A DNA stretch of 64,000 nt. It comes from Actinocorallia populi. Lineage in GTDB: Bacteria; Actinomycetota; Actinomycetes; Streptosporangiales; Streptosporangiaceae. The first letter of the stretch is position 1. Every line of letters begins with the position of its first letter. The position numbers and the translations under genes were made by a program. Under the pieces are notes generated by a model that ran no database searches, was not told the origin of the DNA, and saw only the letters and a list, made by a program, of their open reading frames with translations. The stretch lies in contig NZ_PVZV01000009.1 in assembly GCF_002995495.1 (NCBI RefSeq), positions 1 to 64,000 of the forward strand, read 5' to 3'. Below, in pieces: positions 36,159 to 44,102 of this stretch.

Positions 36159-38663
36159 ATGGTCCGCGCACGGATCGGCTGGGGACTGCGGGGCAAGCCC
36201 GCGGGCAGCCACGACGAGTACGCCGTTCTCGCCGCGGGCGGCCCGGCGTTCGGCAAGGGCGACTACGCGGGCATCTTCTCGCGGTTCTCCCCGGGCAACC
36301 CGCCGGTGGGCCGGGAGAGCCCGGGGTCGCTGCCCTGGGTGGTGCTCAGCGTGTTCCGCGACGACCACGAGCACTACCTCGGCCTGACGGTCCAGGACTG
36401 GTCGAACGACACCGACGCGGCGGGCCGCCCCATCTCGCTCAGCAGGTGCTTCGCCGTCCCGTACACGCTGGTCGCGGAGAACCGGATCTCCTACCGGGAC
36501 CTCTACACGGCCCTGCACGCGGTGGACCTCCCGCCCGACGGCAGGACGCTGGACGTCGAGCTGCCCGAGACGGCGGAGGGCGCGCAGGCCGCGCTGGTGG
36601 AGCGGTTCGGCTTCGAACGGGCCGCCGCGGCGGCGGCCCTCCTCCTCGAAGGCCCGGTGACCGTCACCCGCGCGGAGGAGCTGACCCCGCGGGACAGGGT
36701 GGACTTCTTCGAGGCGGTCGCCGCCCTGCTGCCCTGCGGCTGGCGCACCCGCTTCACCGCGAGCACCTGGCACAACGACGGAAGCCGGCATCTCGGCCTG
36801 GTCTTCGCCCGGCAGCGCCGGTCCGGCTCGGTGGAACTGGACTGGCAGACGCCCCGGTTGCCGTCCGAGTCGGTGATCGCGGGCGACTACTGGGGGCAGC
36901 TCCACGAGCTGAAGGGGGTGCGGGGCATCCCTCTGTCCGTCATCGTGGCCCACCTGGCGGGCTGCGGGGAGCCGCTCGCCGGAGCCGAGCCGTCCGAGGC
37001 CGTCCACATCTTCGCGGACCTGGACAGGCCCCGCACCGTTCTGAAAGCGGCCATGGGCGGCAGGGCCTCGGCCGAGGACCTCCGCTGGGTGTTCACCTCG
37101 GGACGCTTCCGGGAACTGCGCGCCGAGGAGCGGGCCGCCCTGTTCGACCAGCTGGTCGGGCTGGGAGACGTCGAGGACATCCCGCTCGTCGAACGGCTCT
37201 GGGCGGAGGCCGGAGGCGACCTGAAGTCGCTCGTCCGGGCCGCACGGACGGATCTGCGGCGGCGGGACCCGTCGGAAGAAGGAAGCCGCTATCTGGGGGC
37301 CGCCGAGCGGCTGGGGCTCGCGGATCCCTTCCTGGCCGGGTTGGTCCGGCTTCTGGAGCCGGGAGAGGATCCCGGCGGGGAGGTCATGGTGGCGCGGCTG
37401 GTGATGGCCCGCTCCCAAAGGGACCACATTGCGACGTTCCAGGCCGTGGCCGACAACAAAGCGGTGCTGCACCAGCTGCTCTGCCACCTGGCGGTCGACA
37501 GGGGAGCGGATCTCGTCGGCTGGTTCCGGCAGCTGTCCCGTTTCGTTCCGGCGGACTTCCTCCATCCCTTCTTCCGTGTTCTCCACGGGGACGCGGAGCG
37601 GCCCCTGGACGCCGAGACCCTGTCGGGGTTCCTGGCCCACGGCTCCGCGTCGCTCCATGCGCTGCTGGTCGCGGCGGAGGTCAGGGGGCGGCTGGACCGG
37701 GTGCTTCCCGAGTTCGCGTCCCTGGTGATCACCGACGCCAGGCTCGGCCACGCCTTCTGGACCGACTGGATCTTCGAGCTCGACCCGGTCGGAGGGCACG
37801 ACCGGGGAATGCTGGACGTGCTCCTCCTCTGGCGGGACCGGTCGCCTCGCCATCTGGAGAAGGCCGCGCTGGAGGACTGGCGCGGATACCGGGAGGGGTT
37901 CGTCGCGGGGTGCGCGATTCCCGGGGTGGAGGCCGGGCTCGACAGGATCCTCGCCGGGCTGGCCGCCCACCTGCGGGAATGGAACTGGTGCAAGGACCCC
38001 CGGCAGGTGGCCGTGGTGCTCGCGCTGGCCACGGCCTACCGGGAATCCCCGGTGCTGACGGCGGCGGTGCTCGCGGCCCGGGCCGCGGCACCGGAGCTGT
38101 CGGACGACGAGGGGTACCGCTCCTGGCGGGAGCAGGCGCTCCAGAGGCACGCGCCGCTGGAGGGCCAGGAGCCCGTGATCGTCCTGAAGGCGCTGCCGCG
38201 GGACGCCGCAGCGGAGAACGTGGGACGGCTCTGCGCGGAGATGCTCGGGCGCGGCGTCCTGCCGAGCAGGCTGGTGGAGTGCCTGGACCAGTCGCACTGG
38301 CGGCTCACCGGGGACCGTCTGGTCGGTCTTCTGACCGGGGCCCGGAGTTCTCTCCGCGCGAGCGGGGTGTCCGAGGCCGGAGCCAGGGAGAAGTGCCGGA
38401 TCCTGACCGCCGCGATCCAGCGGAGCAGGAGCCGGCCGCATATGAGCGACGCGCATCTGAGTGATCTGCGGTACACGGCCGTCCAGAGCATCTGCACGGA
38501 GCTGGAGCACTACTCCTTCCTGCTGGAGACCATCGCGGCGGACACCGAGGACAAGAAGTCCTTCCACGTGGGCGACCAGTCCCGGCAGCGGCTGATCGAG
38601 CTCTCCGCCTGGCTGAAGGGCGTCATCGAGGCGAGCCGGTCCAGGAAGTTCTTCGGCCGATGA
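36159..38663 (+). CDS. GTPase-associated protein 1 (GAP1) family protein
   Basis: An 834-residue helical protein starting at ATG 36159, one base after the GTPase stop. The N-terminal domain opens with IGWGLRGKPAGSHDEYAVLA and continues with SLSRCFAVPY, YRDLYTAL and LLPCGWRTRFTAST; this layout fits the GAP1 N-terminal type 2 domain. The remainder is an alpha-solenoid-like middle and C-terminal region (ALFDQLVGLGDVEDIPLVERLW, WRLTGDRLVGLL). A paralogue at 55963-58359 is alignable along its whole length. The likely role is to read or regulate the nucleotide state of the adjacent GTPase and recruit the downstream chaperone-like protein, whose gene overlaps by 4 nt. The mechanism is not known. Confidence 0.85.
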   Translation: MVRARIGWGLRGKPAGSHDEYAVLAAGGPAFGKGDYAGIFSRFSPGNPPVGRESPGSLPWVVLSVFRDDHEHYLGLTVQDWSNDTDAAGRPISLSRCFAVPYTLVAENRISYRDLYTALHAVDLPPDGRTLDVELPETAEGAQAALVERFGFERAAAAAALLLEGPVTVTRAEELTPRDRVDFFEAVAALLPCGWRTRFTASTWHNDGSRHLGLVFARQRRSGSVELDWQTPRLPSESVIAGDYWGQLHELKGVRGIPLSVIVAHLAGCGEPLAGAEPSEAVHIFADLDRPRTVLKAAMGGRASAEDLRWVFTSGRFRELRAEERAALFDQLVGLGDVEDIPLVERLWAEAGGDLKSLVRAARTDLRRRDPSEEGSRYLGAAERLGLADPFLAGLVRLLEPGEDPGGEVMVARLVMARSQRDHIATFQAVADNKAVLHQLLCHLAVDRGADLVGWFRQLSRFVPADFLHPFFRVLHGDAERPLDAETLSGFLAHGSASLHALLVAAEVRGRLDRVLPEFASLVITDARLGHAFWTDWIFELDPVGGHDRGMLDVLLLWRDRSPRHLEKAALEDWRGYREGFVAGCAIPGVEAGLDRILAGLAAHLREWNWCKDPRQVAVVLALATAYRESPVLTAAVLAARAAAPELSDDEGYRSWREQALQRHAPLEGQEPVIVLKALPRDAAAENVGRLCAEMLGRGVLPSRLVECLDQSHWRLTGDRLVGLLTGARSSLRASGVSEAGAREKCRILTAAIQRSRSRPHMSDAHLSDLRYTAVQSICTELEHYSFLLETIAADTEDKKSFHVGDQSRQRLIELSAWLKGVIEASRSRKFFGR

Positions 38664-39784
38664 CCGGGACCCTGGTGCTGGATCTCGACGAGTTCACGGC
38701 CACGCTCGTGCGTTCGGGCGTGCCGGAGGTGCACCGGCTGCCGCCCGGCCTCCGGCTGGACGGGCTGGCCGTGCCCGGTTGCCGTTTCGTCGTCCTCCTT
38801 CCGGACTCGGGGGACGAGCTCGGCTGGCAGGAGGCGGCGCACCGGGTGGTCGCGCCCTTCGGGCGGCCCGTCTACGCCGACCGGTTGACCGCGGTCGCCG
38901 CGGCCGCGGGGGCCGGGGGGATCTCGGGGGCGTTCCCGGTGTGCGATCTGGCGGCGGGAGGACTGCACGCGGGCTTCGCCGAGGTCGCGGAGAACCGGAT
39001 CCGGGTGGACCACCGGATACGTGAACCCGAACTGGGCTGGGCGTCCTTCGTCGGCGCCGTGGTGCGCGCGCTGCCCGGCCGGAGCGGTCCTGCCGTCCAC
39101 CGGGCCCTGGCCGACGGCGGGGAGCGGCTCGCGGTCACCCTGCGGCTCGCCCGGGAGGACGCCGCCTACGGGGACACGCCCGCGGTGTGGGTGGAGGGGC
39201 AGGCGGTCCCCGCGGGCCTGCTGCTGGACTGCCTCACCCCTTACGCGCAGCGGCTGCGTTCCGCGCTGGCGGAGCTGCGCGTGCCGGCCGCCGAACCGGT
39301 GCTGGCGGGGGAGTTCGTCGGTTTCCCGCTGCTGCGCGAATTCGTCTTCGACGTCTCCGGTGAGAAGCCCGGAGCGTTCTCGCCGGGGCCGCACGCGGCG
39401 GCGCACGGGGCCGTCCAGCTGGCCTCGGGCCGGTTCACCCGGCAGGAGCCCCTCCCGCTGCCGCTGAAGCTGCCTCTGCACCGGGTCAGGAACGGCCTGC
39501 TGGAGGAGGCGAACATCCCGATCCCCGTCGGGCCGGGGGAGTTCGCCTCCCTGGGGGAGCGGCCGCTGCGTCTGGGGGCGGGCCCCGGTGACGTTCCGCT
39601 GGGAGACCGCGCCGAGCTCGTCCTGGAAGCGGCGGACGGGGTGCGCAGGCTCGACCTCTCCGCGCTGCCCGCGGGCTCCTACGAGGTGGGGCTGCGCGTC
39701 TCCCGCCGGCTCGGGGCGGTGCTGGCCTTGCGCGCCGGTGACGGAGCCACTCCCGTCTTCATCCCCTTGGAGGCCAGGACATGA
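38660..39784 (+). CDS. Degenerate Hsp70/actin-like (ASKHA) ATPase-fold protein
   Basis: 374 residues; ATG 38660 overlaps the GAP1 stop (ATGA). The N-terminus LVLDLDEFTATLV sits where Hsp70 has its phosphate-1 motif, FPVCDLAAGGLHAGFAEV matches phosphate-2, and EPVLAGEFVGFPLLREFV matches the adenosine-binding strand-helix, in the right order and spacing. The first glycine-rich loop (GTT/GTS) is replaced by DEF and the second lacks GGGT, so ATP hydrolysis may be lost. The end (about 290-374) is a small beta-rich module, not an Hsp70 substrate-binding domain. This looks like a chaperone-derived structural or sensing partner. The fold assignment rests on motif order only. Confidence 0.65.
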   Translation: MTGTLVLDLDEFTATLVRSGVPEVHRLPPGLRLDGLAVPGCRFVVLLPDSGDELGWQEAAHRVVAPFGRPVYADRLTAVAAAAGAGGISGAFPVCDLAAGGLHAGFAEVAENRIRVDHRIREPELGWASFVGAVVRALPGRSGPAVHRALADGGERLAVTLRLAREDAAYGDTPAVWVEGQAVPAGLLLDCLTPYAQRLRSALAELRVPAAEPVLAGEFVGFPLLREFVFDVSGEKPGAFSPGPHAAAHGAVQLASGRFTRQEPLPLPLKLPLHRVRNGLLEEANIPIPVGPGEFASLGERPLRLGAGPGDVPLGDRAELVLEAADGVRRLDLSALPAGSYEVGLRVSRRLGAVLALRAGDGATPVFIPLEART

Positions 39785-40680
39785 GCGATTCGTCCCGTAC
39801 GGAGCTGCGCGCCGCGCTGGCCGCCGTGATCGAGGAGGCGCGGTCGGTCGACCTCACCGACGACACCGCCGCGCTCGTCTTCGTCACCGGTCTGCAGCGG
39901 GCGCTCGAAGACCTGCCTGAGCTGTTCGGCCTGGCCGGGACGCTCATCGAGGCGGCCATGCTGGGTTCGACCGCCCGCGAGCGCCTCGCCGGCCGGATCG
40001 CCGAGCTCGACCGGCTGCGTGCCGAGCTCGGCGAGGAGCAGCAGACCCTGCGCCGGCTGCAGCCGGTCCTCGCCGAGCTGAAGGCGGCCGCCGCCGAGCG
40101 GGAGAGGGTCGCGCAGGAGCTGGCCGAGCTCCAGCGGTTGCGGTCGTTGGCCGAGGAGCTGCCCGCACTGCGGGAGCAGCGGCTTCTGCTGGAGCGCCGG
40201 CGTGCGGAACTGGAGTCCGCCGAGGCGGCGGAAGCGGCGCTGGCCTCGGCCGCCGACGAACTCGTCCGGTCGTCCGACGCCCGGCTCGCCTTGCTGGCCC
40301 CGTTGGCCAGGGAGGCGGTCGAGCATGCGGACAGGGCCGATCGCGAACTCGCCGCCGCCAAGGCCAGGCTGCTGGAGGAACAGGTCAGGTCGAAGACCCT
40401 GACCGCTGAGCTGGCGGCGCTCACCGCGGACTTCGAGGCGCTGCGTGAGCAGAGCGAGAGGCGGATCCCCTTTCTGCAGCGCTACCGGGAGGCCGACGCA
40501 GAGCTCAGGGACGGCCTGGCCCGCGGCGCCCCGGACGGGAGAACGGGCCTGGACCAGGCCCGGACCGCCCTCGCCGAAGTCGAGGAGCGGCTCCAGGAGA
40601 TCGACGGGCTGCTCCGCTCCGCCCTGCACGCGCACGACAAGTCGTATGCCGAGCTGCGGGCGGAGACGGGACTGCTCTGA
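39781..40680 (+). CDS. Coiled-coil protein, last gene of the GAP1 system
   Basis: A 299-residue soluble protein; ATG 39781 overlaps the previous stop (ATGA). After a 65-residue helical head (LVFVTGLQRALEDLPELFGL) it is a near-continuous Leu/Glu/Arg/Ala coiled coil (for example RIAELDRLRAELGEEQQTL and LREQRLLLERRRAELE), ending in short helices. There are no membrane segments and no enzymatic motifs. With the other coiled-coil protein and the DUF4407 membrane protein it provides a third helical rod in one operon, suggesting a large assembled complex. No family name recognised. Confidence 0.8.
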   Translation: MSDSSRTELRAALAAVIEEARSVDLTDDTAALVFVTGLQRALEDLPELFGLAGTLIEAAMLGSTARERLAGRIAELDRLRAELGEEQQTLRRLQPVLAELKAAAAERERVAQELAELQRLRSLAEELPALREQRLLLERRRAELESAEAAEAALASAADELVRSSDARLALLAPLAREAVEHADRADRELAAAKARLLEEQVRSKTLTAELAALTADFEALREQSERRIPFLQRYREADAELRDGLARGAPDGRTGLDQARTALAEVEERLQEIDGLLRSALHAHDKSYAELRAETGLL

Positions 40681-40681
40681 T

Positions 40682-40687
40682 TAAACT
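40682..40687 (+). promoter_or_regulatory. -10 element for the secreted-protein pair (leaderless)
   Basis: TAAACT at 40682-40687 ends 8 nt before GTG 40696, with no ribosome binding site between. It starts right after the stop codon of the coiled-coil gene, so the following pair can be expressed separately from the nine-gene unit. The -35 is not evident. Confidence 0.4.
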
Positions 40688-40695
40688 CGCTCACT

Positions 40696-41343
40696 GTGCG
40701 CCACTTCATGGGACTTTTGGCAACTTTGTCAATCTTGGTATGTCTATGTCCCGCCCCGGCGGTGGCCGAACCGGTGAGGAGCCGGGCGGACCTGCTGGCG
40801 GAACGGCTGAAGAAGCGGCCCGTCCAGGTGGGCGACCACGAGCTGCGGGTGGTTCCGGAGGGGGCGGCGGAGCGGATCGAGCAGACGCTCGGGGCGCTGG
40901 GGGTGCCGTTCTTCGTCGTGGTGGAGACGGCGGGCCTGTACCGGGTGGAACGGGAGGAGCCCGGAGAGCTGATCCCGCTGCTGCGAGACCGGCTCAGGAA
41001 GAAGGGCGTCTACCTGGTGACCGACCCGTCGGGAGACGGGACGGCGCGGCAGTACGGCGGGGCGTTGCCGGTGGAGCAGGCCTGGCACACGGCACGGATG
41101 GAGATGCCGTACGACGCGGACGTGACGGAGTACGTGGCGCGGTTCGTGGAGATCCTGAAGGCACCCGACGTCAACGCGCGGATCGAGGCGCGGCGGCAGG
41201 CGCCGAAGCCGGAGTACCAGGTGCGCGCCGAAGCGCGTGACCGGGCGGAGATGAAGGCTTTCACCATCGGCGCGGCGGTGGGCGGGCTGCCGCTGCTCGT
41301 GCTGCTGGCCTTCCGTTTCGTGCGGAAGGGAGCGCGGAAATGA
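40696..41343 (+). CDS. Secreted/anchored protein, TPM-like, first of a paralogous pair
   Basis: A 215-residue protein with an N-terminal signal peptide (hydrophobic core LLATLSILVCLC, cleavage near AVAEP) and a C-terminal membrane helix (about 191-207, AAVGGLPLLVLLAF) followed by a basic tail (RFVRKGARK). The extracytoplasmic domain (ADLLAERLKKRPVQV, VPFFVVVE, LRKKGVYLV) has the helix-strand pattern of TPM-like domains: a degraded strand-loop core where a family member would have acidic residues. It shares architecture with the next gene. A link to the upstream GAP1 system is positional only. Confidence 0.7.
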   Translation: MRHFMGLLATLSILVCLCPAPAVAEPVRSRADLLAERLKKRPVQVGDHELRVVPEGAAERIEQTLGALGVPFFVVVETAGLYRVEREEPGELIPLLRDRLRKKGVYLVTDPSGDGTARQYGGALPVEQAWHTARMEMPYDADVTEYVARFVEILKAPDVNARIEARRQAPKPEYQVRAEARDRAEMKAFTIGAAVGGLPLLVLLAFRFVRKGARK

Positions 41344-42572
41344 GGGCGGCTGCGTTCTTGCTGACGGCGGTGCTGGTGCTGCTCGTCCCGGGAGGCGGCG
41401 CGTCCGCCGACGAGCCGCCGTACGCGCTCACCCGCCTGGACCGGGTGGCCACGGCGCTGGAGAAGGACCCCTTCTTCATCGACGAGGAACTCCTGGGGAC
41501 GCTGGACGCCAAGGAGCGCAAACGGATCCGGACGGCGATCAGGAGGACGAGCAGGAGTCTGGGCATGCCGGTGTTCGTGCTCCTGATCCCCAACCCGTCG
41601 AGTTCGGAGGCCGACGGCCGCAACGACGTGTTCCTGCACTGGCTGCACGACGAGCTCGGCAAGGACGGCCTCTATCTGATGGCCGACCACGAGGCGGACC
41701 TGGAGGTCGTGCCGTTCGAGGTTCCGCGTGACATCGGATACATGCTCATCGGCGAGGAGCTGGTCGACTCCGCCGACCCTGGAGACCCCTTCGCCGACCT
41801 GCCCCAGCGGATCGAGGGCGCGCTCGACGAACTGGCCGGGACGCCGCCGGGAGAACCCGCCACACCCAGGCTGTACGCCACCGCCGACCCGTTCGGCCGG
41901 AAAGAGCTCCCGGTGAACGAACCGGAGACGTGGGGCTCTTTCTGGGGAGGCCTGTTCGCGGGCCTGAGCGCCGTCCTGGCGCTGTACGGGATCGCCGTGG
42001 CGATCCGGGGACGCTACCGGTCCCTGACGCGCTCTCCCCACGATTCTCCCCAGCCCCGGGTCAAGAGCCTGCGCGCGCTGGCGGACGAGGAGCTGGCAAG
42101 GCTCGCCGCGCTGATGCCGCCTCCCGACGACGCGCCGGGCCGCCTGTACGTCCAGCGGTCCTACGACGCCGCCCGGTTCCTGTCCGAAGGCGTCGGCCCC
42201 GACCCGGGCCCCCGCGACACCGGCGCGGCACTCGACCTGGTCGGGGTCATCGTGCTGGCCAGGCAGGGCCGCGAGATCCTGGAGAAGGACCTGCTCCGCC
42301 CGCTCGTCCCGTGCCGGATGAATCCGCTGCACGGTCCGGGTGTGCTGAAGCGCAAGGTGGTCGGGATGCCCACGGGCAAGGTGTGCCGGGCATGCGCGGA
42401 CGTCCGGCCGAACGAGCGCGGTGACAAGGTGCTCAGGGTGCCCGGCGGCTACCGCTACCACGAGGTGGACGGCCGCTGGAAGCGCGGTTACGTCGGCCAG
42501 GACCTGGCCGAAAGGGTGCTGGAGTCCCTCAGCGCCGAACGGTTCGGAGATGAAGATCGCCCCAGGGGCTGA
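41340..42572 (+). CDS. Secreted-domain/membrane protein, second of a paralogous pair
   Basis: 410 residues; ATG 41340 overlaps the previous stop (ATGA). A signal peptide (LLTAVLVLLVPGGGASA) is followed by an extracytoplasmic domain that repeats the layout of its neighbour (VATALEKDPFFIDEELL, LGMPVFVLLIP, DELGKDGLYLMAD). A membrane helix lies at about 202-222 (LFAGLSAVLALYGIAVAI). The cytoplasmic half is unlike the neighbour: helical, then a late segment with CRMNPLHGP and KVCRACADV, a possible metal-binding Cys/His cluster. It may transmit an outside signal to a cytoplasmic partner. Family not identified with certainty. Confidence 0.7.
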   Translation: MRAAAFLLTAVLVLLVPGGGASADEPPYALTRLDRVATALEKDPFFIDEELLGTLDAKERKRIRTAIRRTSRSLGMPVFVLLIPNPSSSEADGRNDVFLHWLHDELGKDGLYLMADHEADLEVVPFEVPRDIGYMLIGEELVDSADPGDPFADLPQRIEGALDELAGTPPGEPATPRLYATADPFGRKELPVNEPETWGSFWGGLFAGLSAVLALYGIAVAIRGRYRSLTRSPHDSPQPRVKSLRALADEELARLAALMPPPDDAPGRLYVQRSYDAARFLSEGVGPDPGPRDTGAALDLVGVIVLARQGREILEKDLLRPLVPCRMNPLHGPGVLKRKVVGMPTGKVCRACADVRPNERGDKVLRVPGGYRYHEVDGRWKRGYVGQDLAERVLESLSAERFGDEDRPRG

Positions 42573-42604
42573 CGTTCTCGCCGTTCGCGTTGAAGAATGG
42601 GTGG

Positions 42605-43129
42605 ATGGACGCTGAGCGAGAACGGCCCGTGGTCGTGGTGATGGGGGTCTCGGGAAGCGGGAAGACGACCATCGGGCGGATGCTGGCGGAGCGGTTGGAC
42701 GTCGAGTACGCCGAGGGCGACGAGTTCCACCCTCCGGGCAACGTCGCGAAGATGGCCGCCGGGCTGCCGCTGAACGACGAGGAGCGGTATCCGTGGCTGG
42801 CGGCCGTCGCGGAGTGGATCGGAGAACGCCTTCGGAGCGGTGAAGGCGGGGTGGTGGCCTGCTCGGCCCTGAAGCGCCGCTACCGCGACGTGCTGCGCGG
42901 GGCGGGGCCGGGGGTGAGGTTCCTGCATCTGGACGTCGACCAGGGGGCGGTCGCCGCGCGGGTCGCGGCGCGTGCCGGCCATTTCATGCCTGTTTCGCTT
43001 GTCGGGTCGCAATTCGAGGCGCTGGAGCCGCTGCATTCCGATGAGCAAGGAGCGGTGGTCGACGCGGGGCAGCCGCCGGAGGAGACAGTGGAGGACGCGG
43101 TCGAACGGCTGGAACTCGACAAGGGCTGA
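42605..43129 (+). CDS. gntK: Gluconokinase
   Basis: A 174-residue protein from ATG 42605 (an in-frame TTG at 42590 is less likely). It has the P-loop GVSGSGKTT near residue 14, the substrate-binding segment EGDEFHPPGNVAKMAAGLPLNDEE characteristic of GntK kinases (HP..N..KM..G.PL.D), VACSALKRRYRD, and the FMP..L..SQF..LE. motif typical of the family end. It phosphorylates D-gluconate to 6-phosphogluconate, feeding the pentose phosphate or Entner-Doudoroff route. No gluconate transporter lies nearby. It stands alone between the secreted-protein pair and a DUF574 methyltransferase. Confidence 0.93.
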   Translation: MDAERERPVVVVMGVSGSGKTTIGRMLAERLDVEYAEGDEFHPPGNVAKMAAGLPLNDEERYPWLAAVAEWIGERLRSGEGGVVACSALKRRYRDVLRGAGPGVRFLHLDVDQGAVAARVAARAGHFMPVSLVGSQFEALEPLHSDEQGAVVDAGQPPEETVEDAVERLELDKG

Positions 43130-43247
43130 ACCGGCGGCATGAGGCGCCTCCCGCCCTCCGGAGAATGCTCTCTTTAAACGAGCATGCTGCTGAGATCACG
43201 GCATATGATCAGCTTTGCGATATTCCATGATGCCGGGGGAGGCGTCC

Positions 43248-44093
43248 GTGAGCGATTCTGGATCAGAGTGGGACTTCACGTCCATCAGCAGCGACCGGGC
43301 GCCGGTGAACATCGACACCACGGTCGCGCATCCGGCGCGGATGTACGACTACTACCTCGGCGGAAAGGACAATTTCGCCGCGGACCGTGCCGCCGCCGAC
43401 GCGGCGATGGCGGCCGCGCCGGGGATGGAACTGACGGCTCGGATGAACCGCGCATTTCTCGGTCGCGCTGTGCGTTTTCTGGCCGAAAGCGGCATCAAGC
43501 AGATCATTGACATCGGTACCGGCATTCCCACCGCGGGCAACACCCACCAGGTCGCCCAGGAAGTGGACCCGCAGATCCGCGTCGTCTACATCGACAACGA
43601 CCCGATGGTGCTCATCCACGCGCGGGCGCTGATGGAGACGCAGAGCCAGGGCACGACCACCGTCATCCAGGCCGACCTGCGCGAACCCGAGGCGATCCTG
43701 GCGCACCCGCAGGTGCGTTCGCTCATCGACTTCACCCGGCCGATCGCCGTCAACCTCGTCGCGATCCTGCACTTCATCAAGGACGAGGAGAACCCCCGGG
43801 AGATCCTGAAGACGCTGCGGGAGGCCCTCCCGAAGGGCAGCTACCTCGTCGTCTCGCACTGCACCCTCGACTTCACCCCGCCCGAGATCGGCGCCGCCCT
43901 GCGCGAGATCTACAACAAGGCCACCGCGCCCCTGGTGCCGCGCACCCACGCCGAGATCCTCGAGTACTTCGAGGGGTTCGAGCTGGTCGAGCCGGGGCTG
44001 GTGCTGCCTCCCCTGTGGCATCCCGACCGCATCGTCTCCCAGGAGGAGGCCGAGAACGCGCACTTCTACGCGGGGGTCGGCCGCCTCCTCTGA
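43248..44093 (+). CDS. DUF574-family SAM-dependent methyltransferase (copy 1)
   Basis: 281 residues from GTG 43248, with GGGGGAGGC 4 nt upstream. Family landmarks: HPARMYDYYLGGKDNFAADR near the start, AdoMet motif IIDIGTGIPTAGNTHQVAQ, VYIDNDPMVL and a C-terminal FYAGVGRL. This family is expanded in Streptosporangiales and Streptomyces and its substrates are unknown. The usual GLPT motif reads GIPT here. It is one of three copies in the window. It is monocistronic and convergent with the kinase gene 9 nt away. The upstream region has a 6-bp inverted repeat ATGCTC/GAGCAT (43165-43185). Confidence 0.9.
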   Translation: MSDSGSEWDFTSISSDRAPVNIDTTVAHPARMYDYYLGGKDNFAADRAAADAAMAAAPGMELTARMNRAFLGRAVRFLAESGIKQIIDIGTGIPTAGNTHQVAQEVDPQIRVVYIDNDPMVLIHARALMETQSQGTTTVIQADLREPEAILAHPQVRSLIDFTRPIAVNLVAILHFIKDEENPREILKTLREALPKGSYLVVSHCTLDFTPPEIGAALREIYNKATAPLVPRTHAEILEYFEGFELVEPGLVLPPLWHPDRIVSQEEAENAHFYAGVGRLL

Positions 44094-44102
44094 ACCGGGA
44101 CG

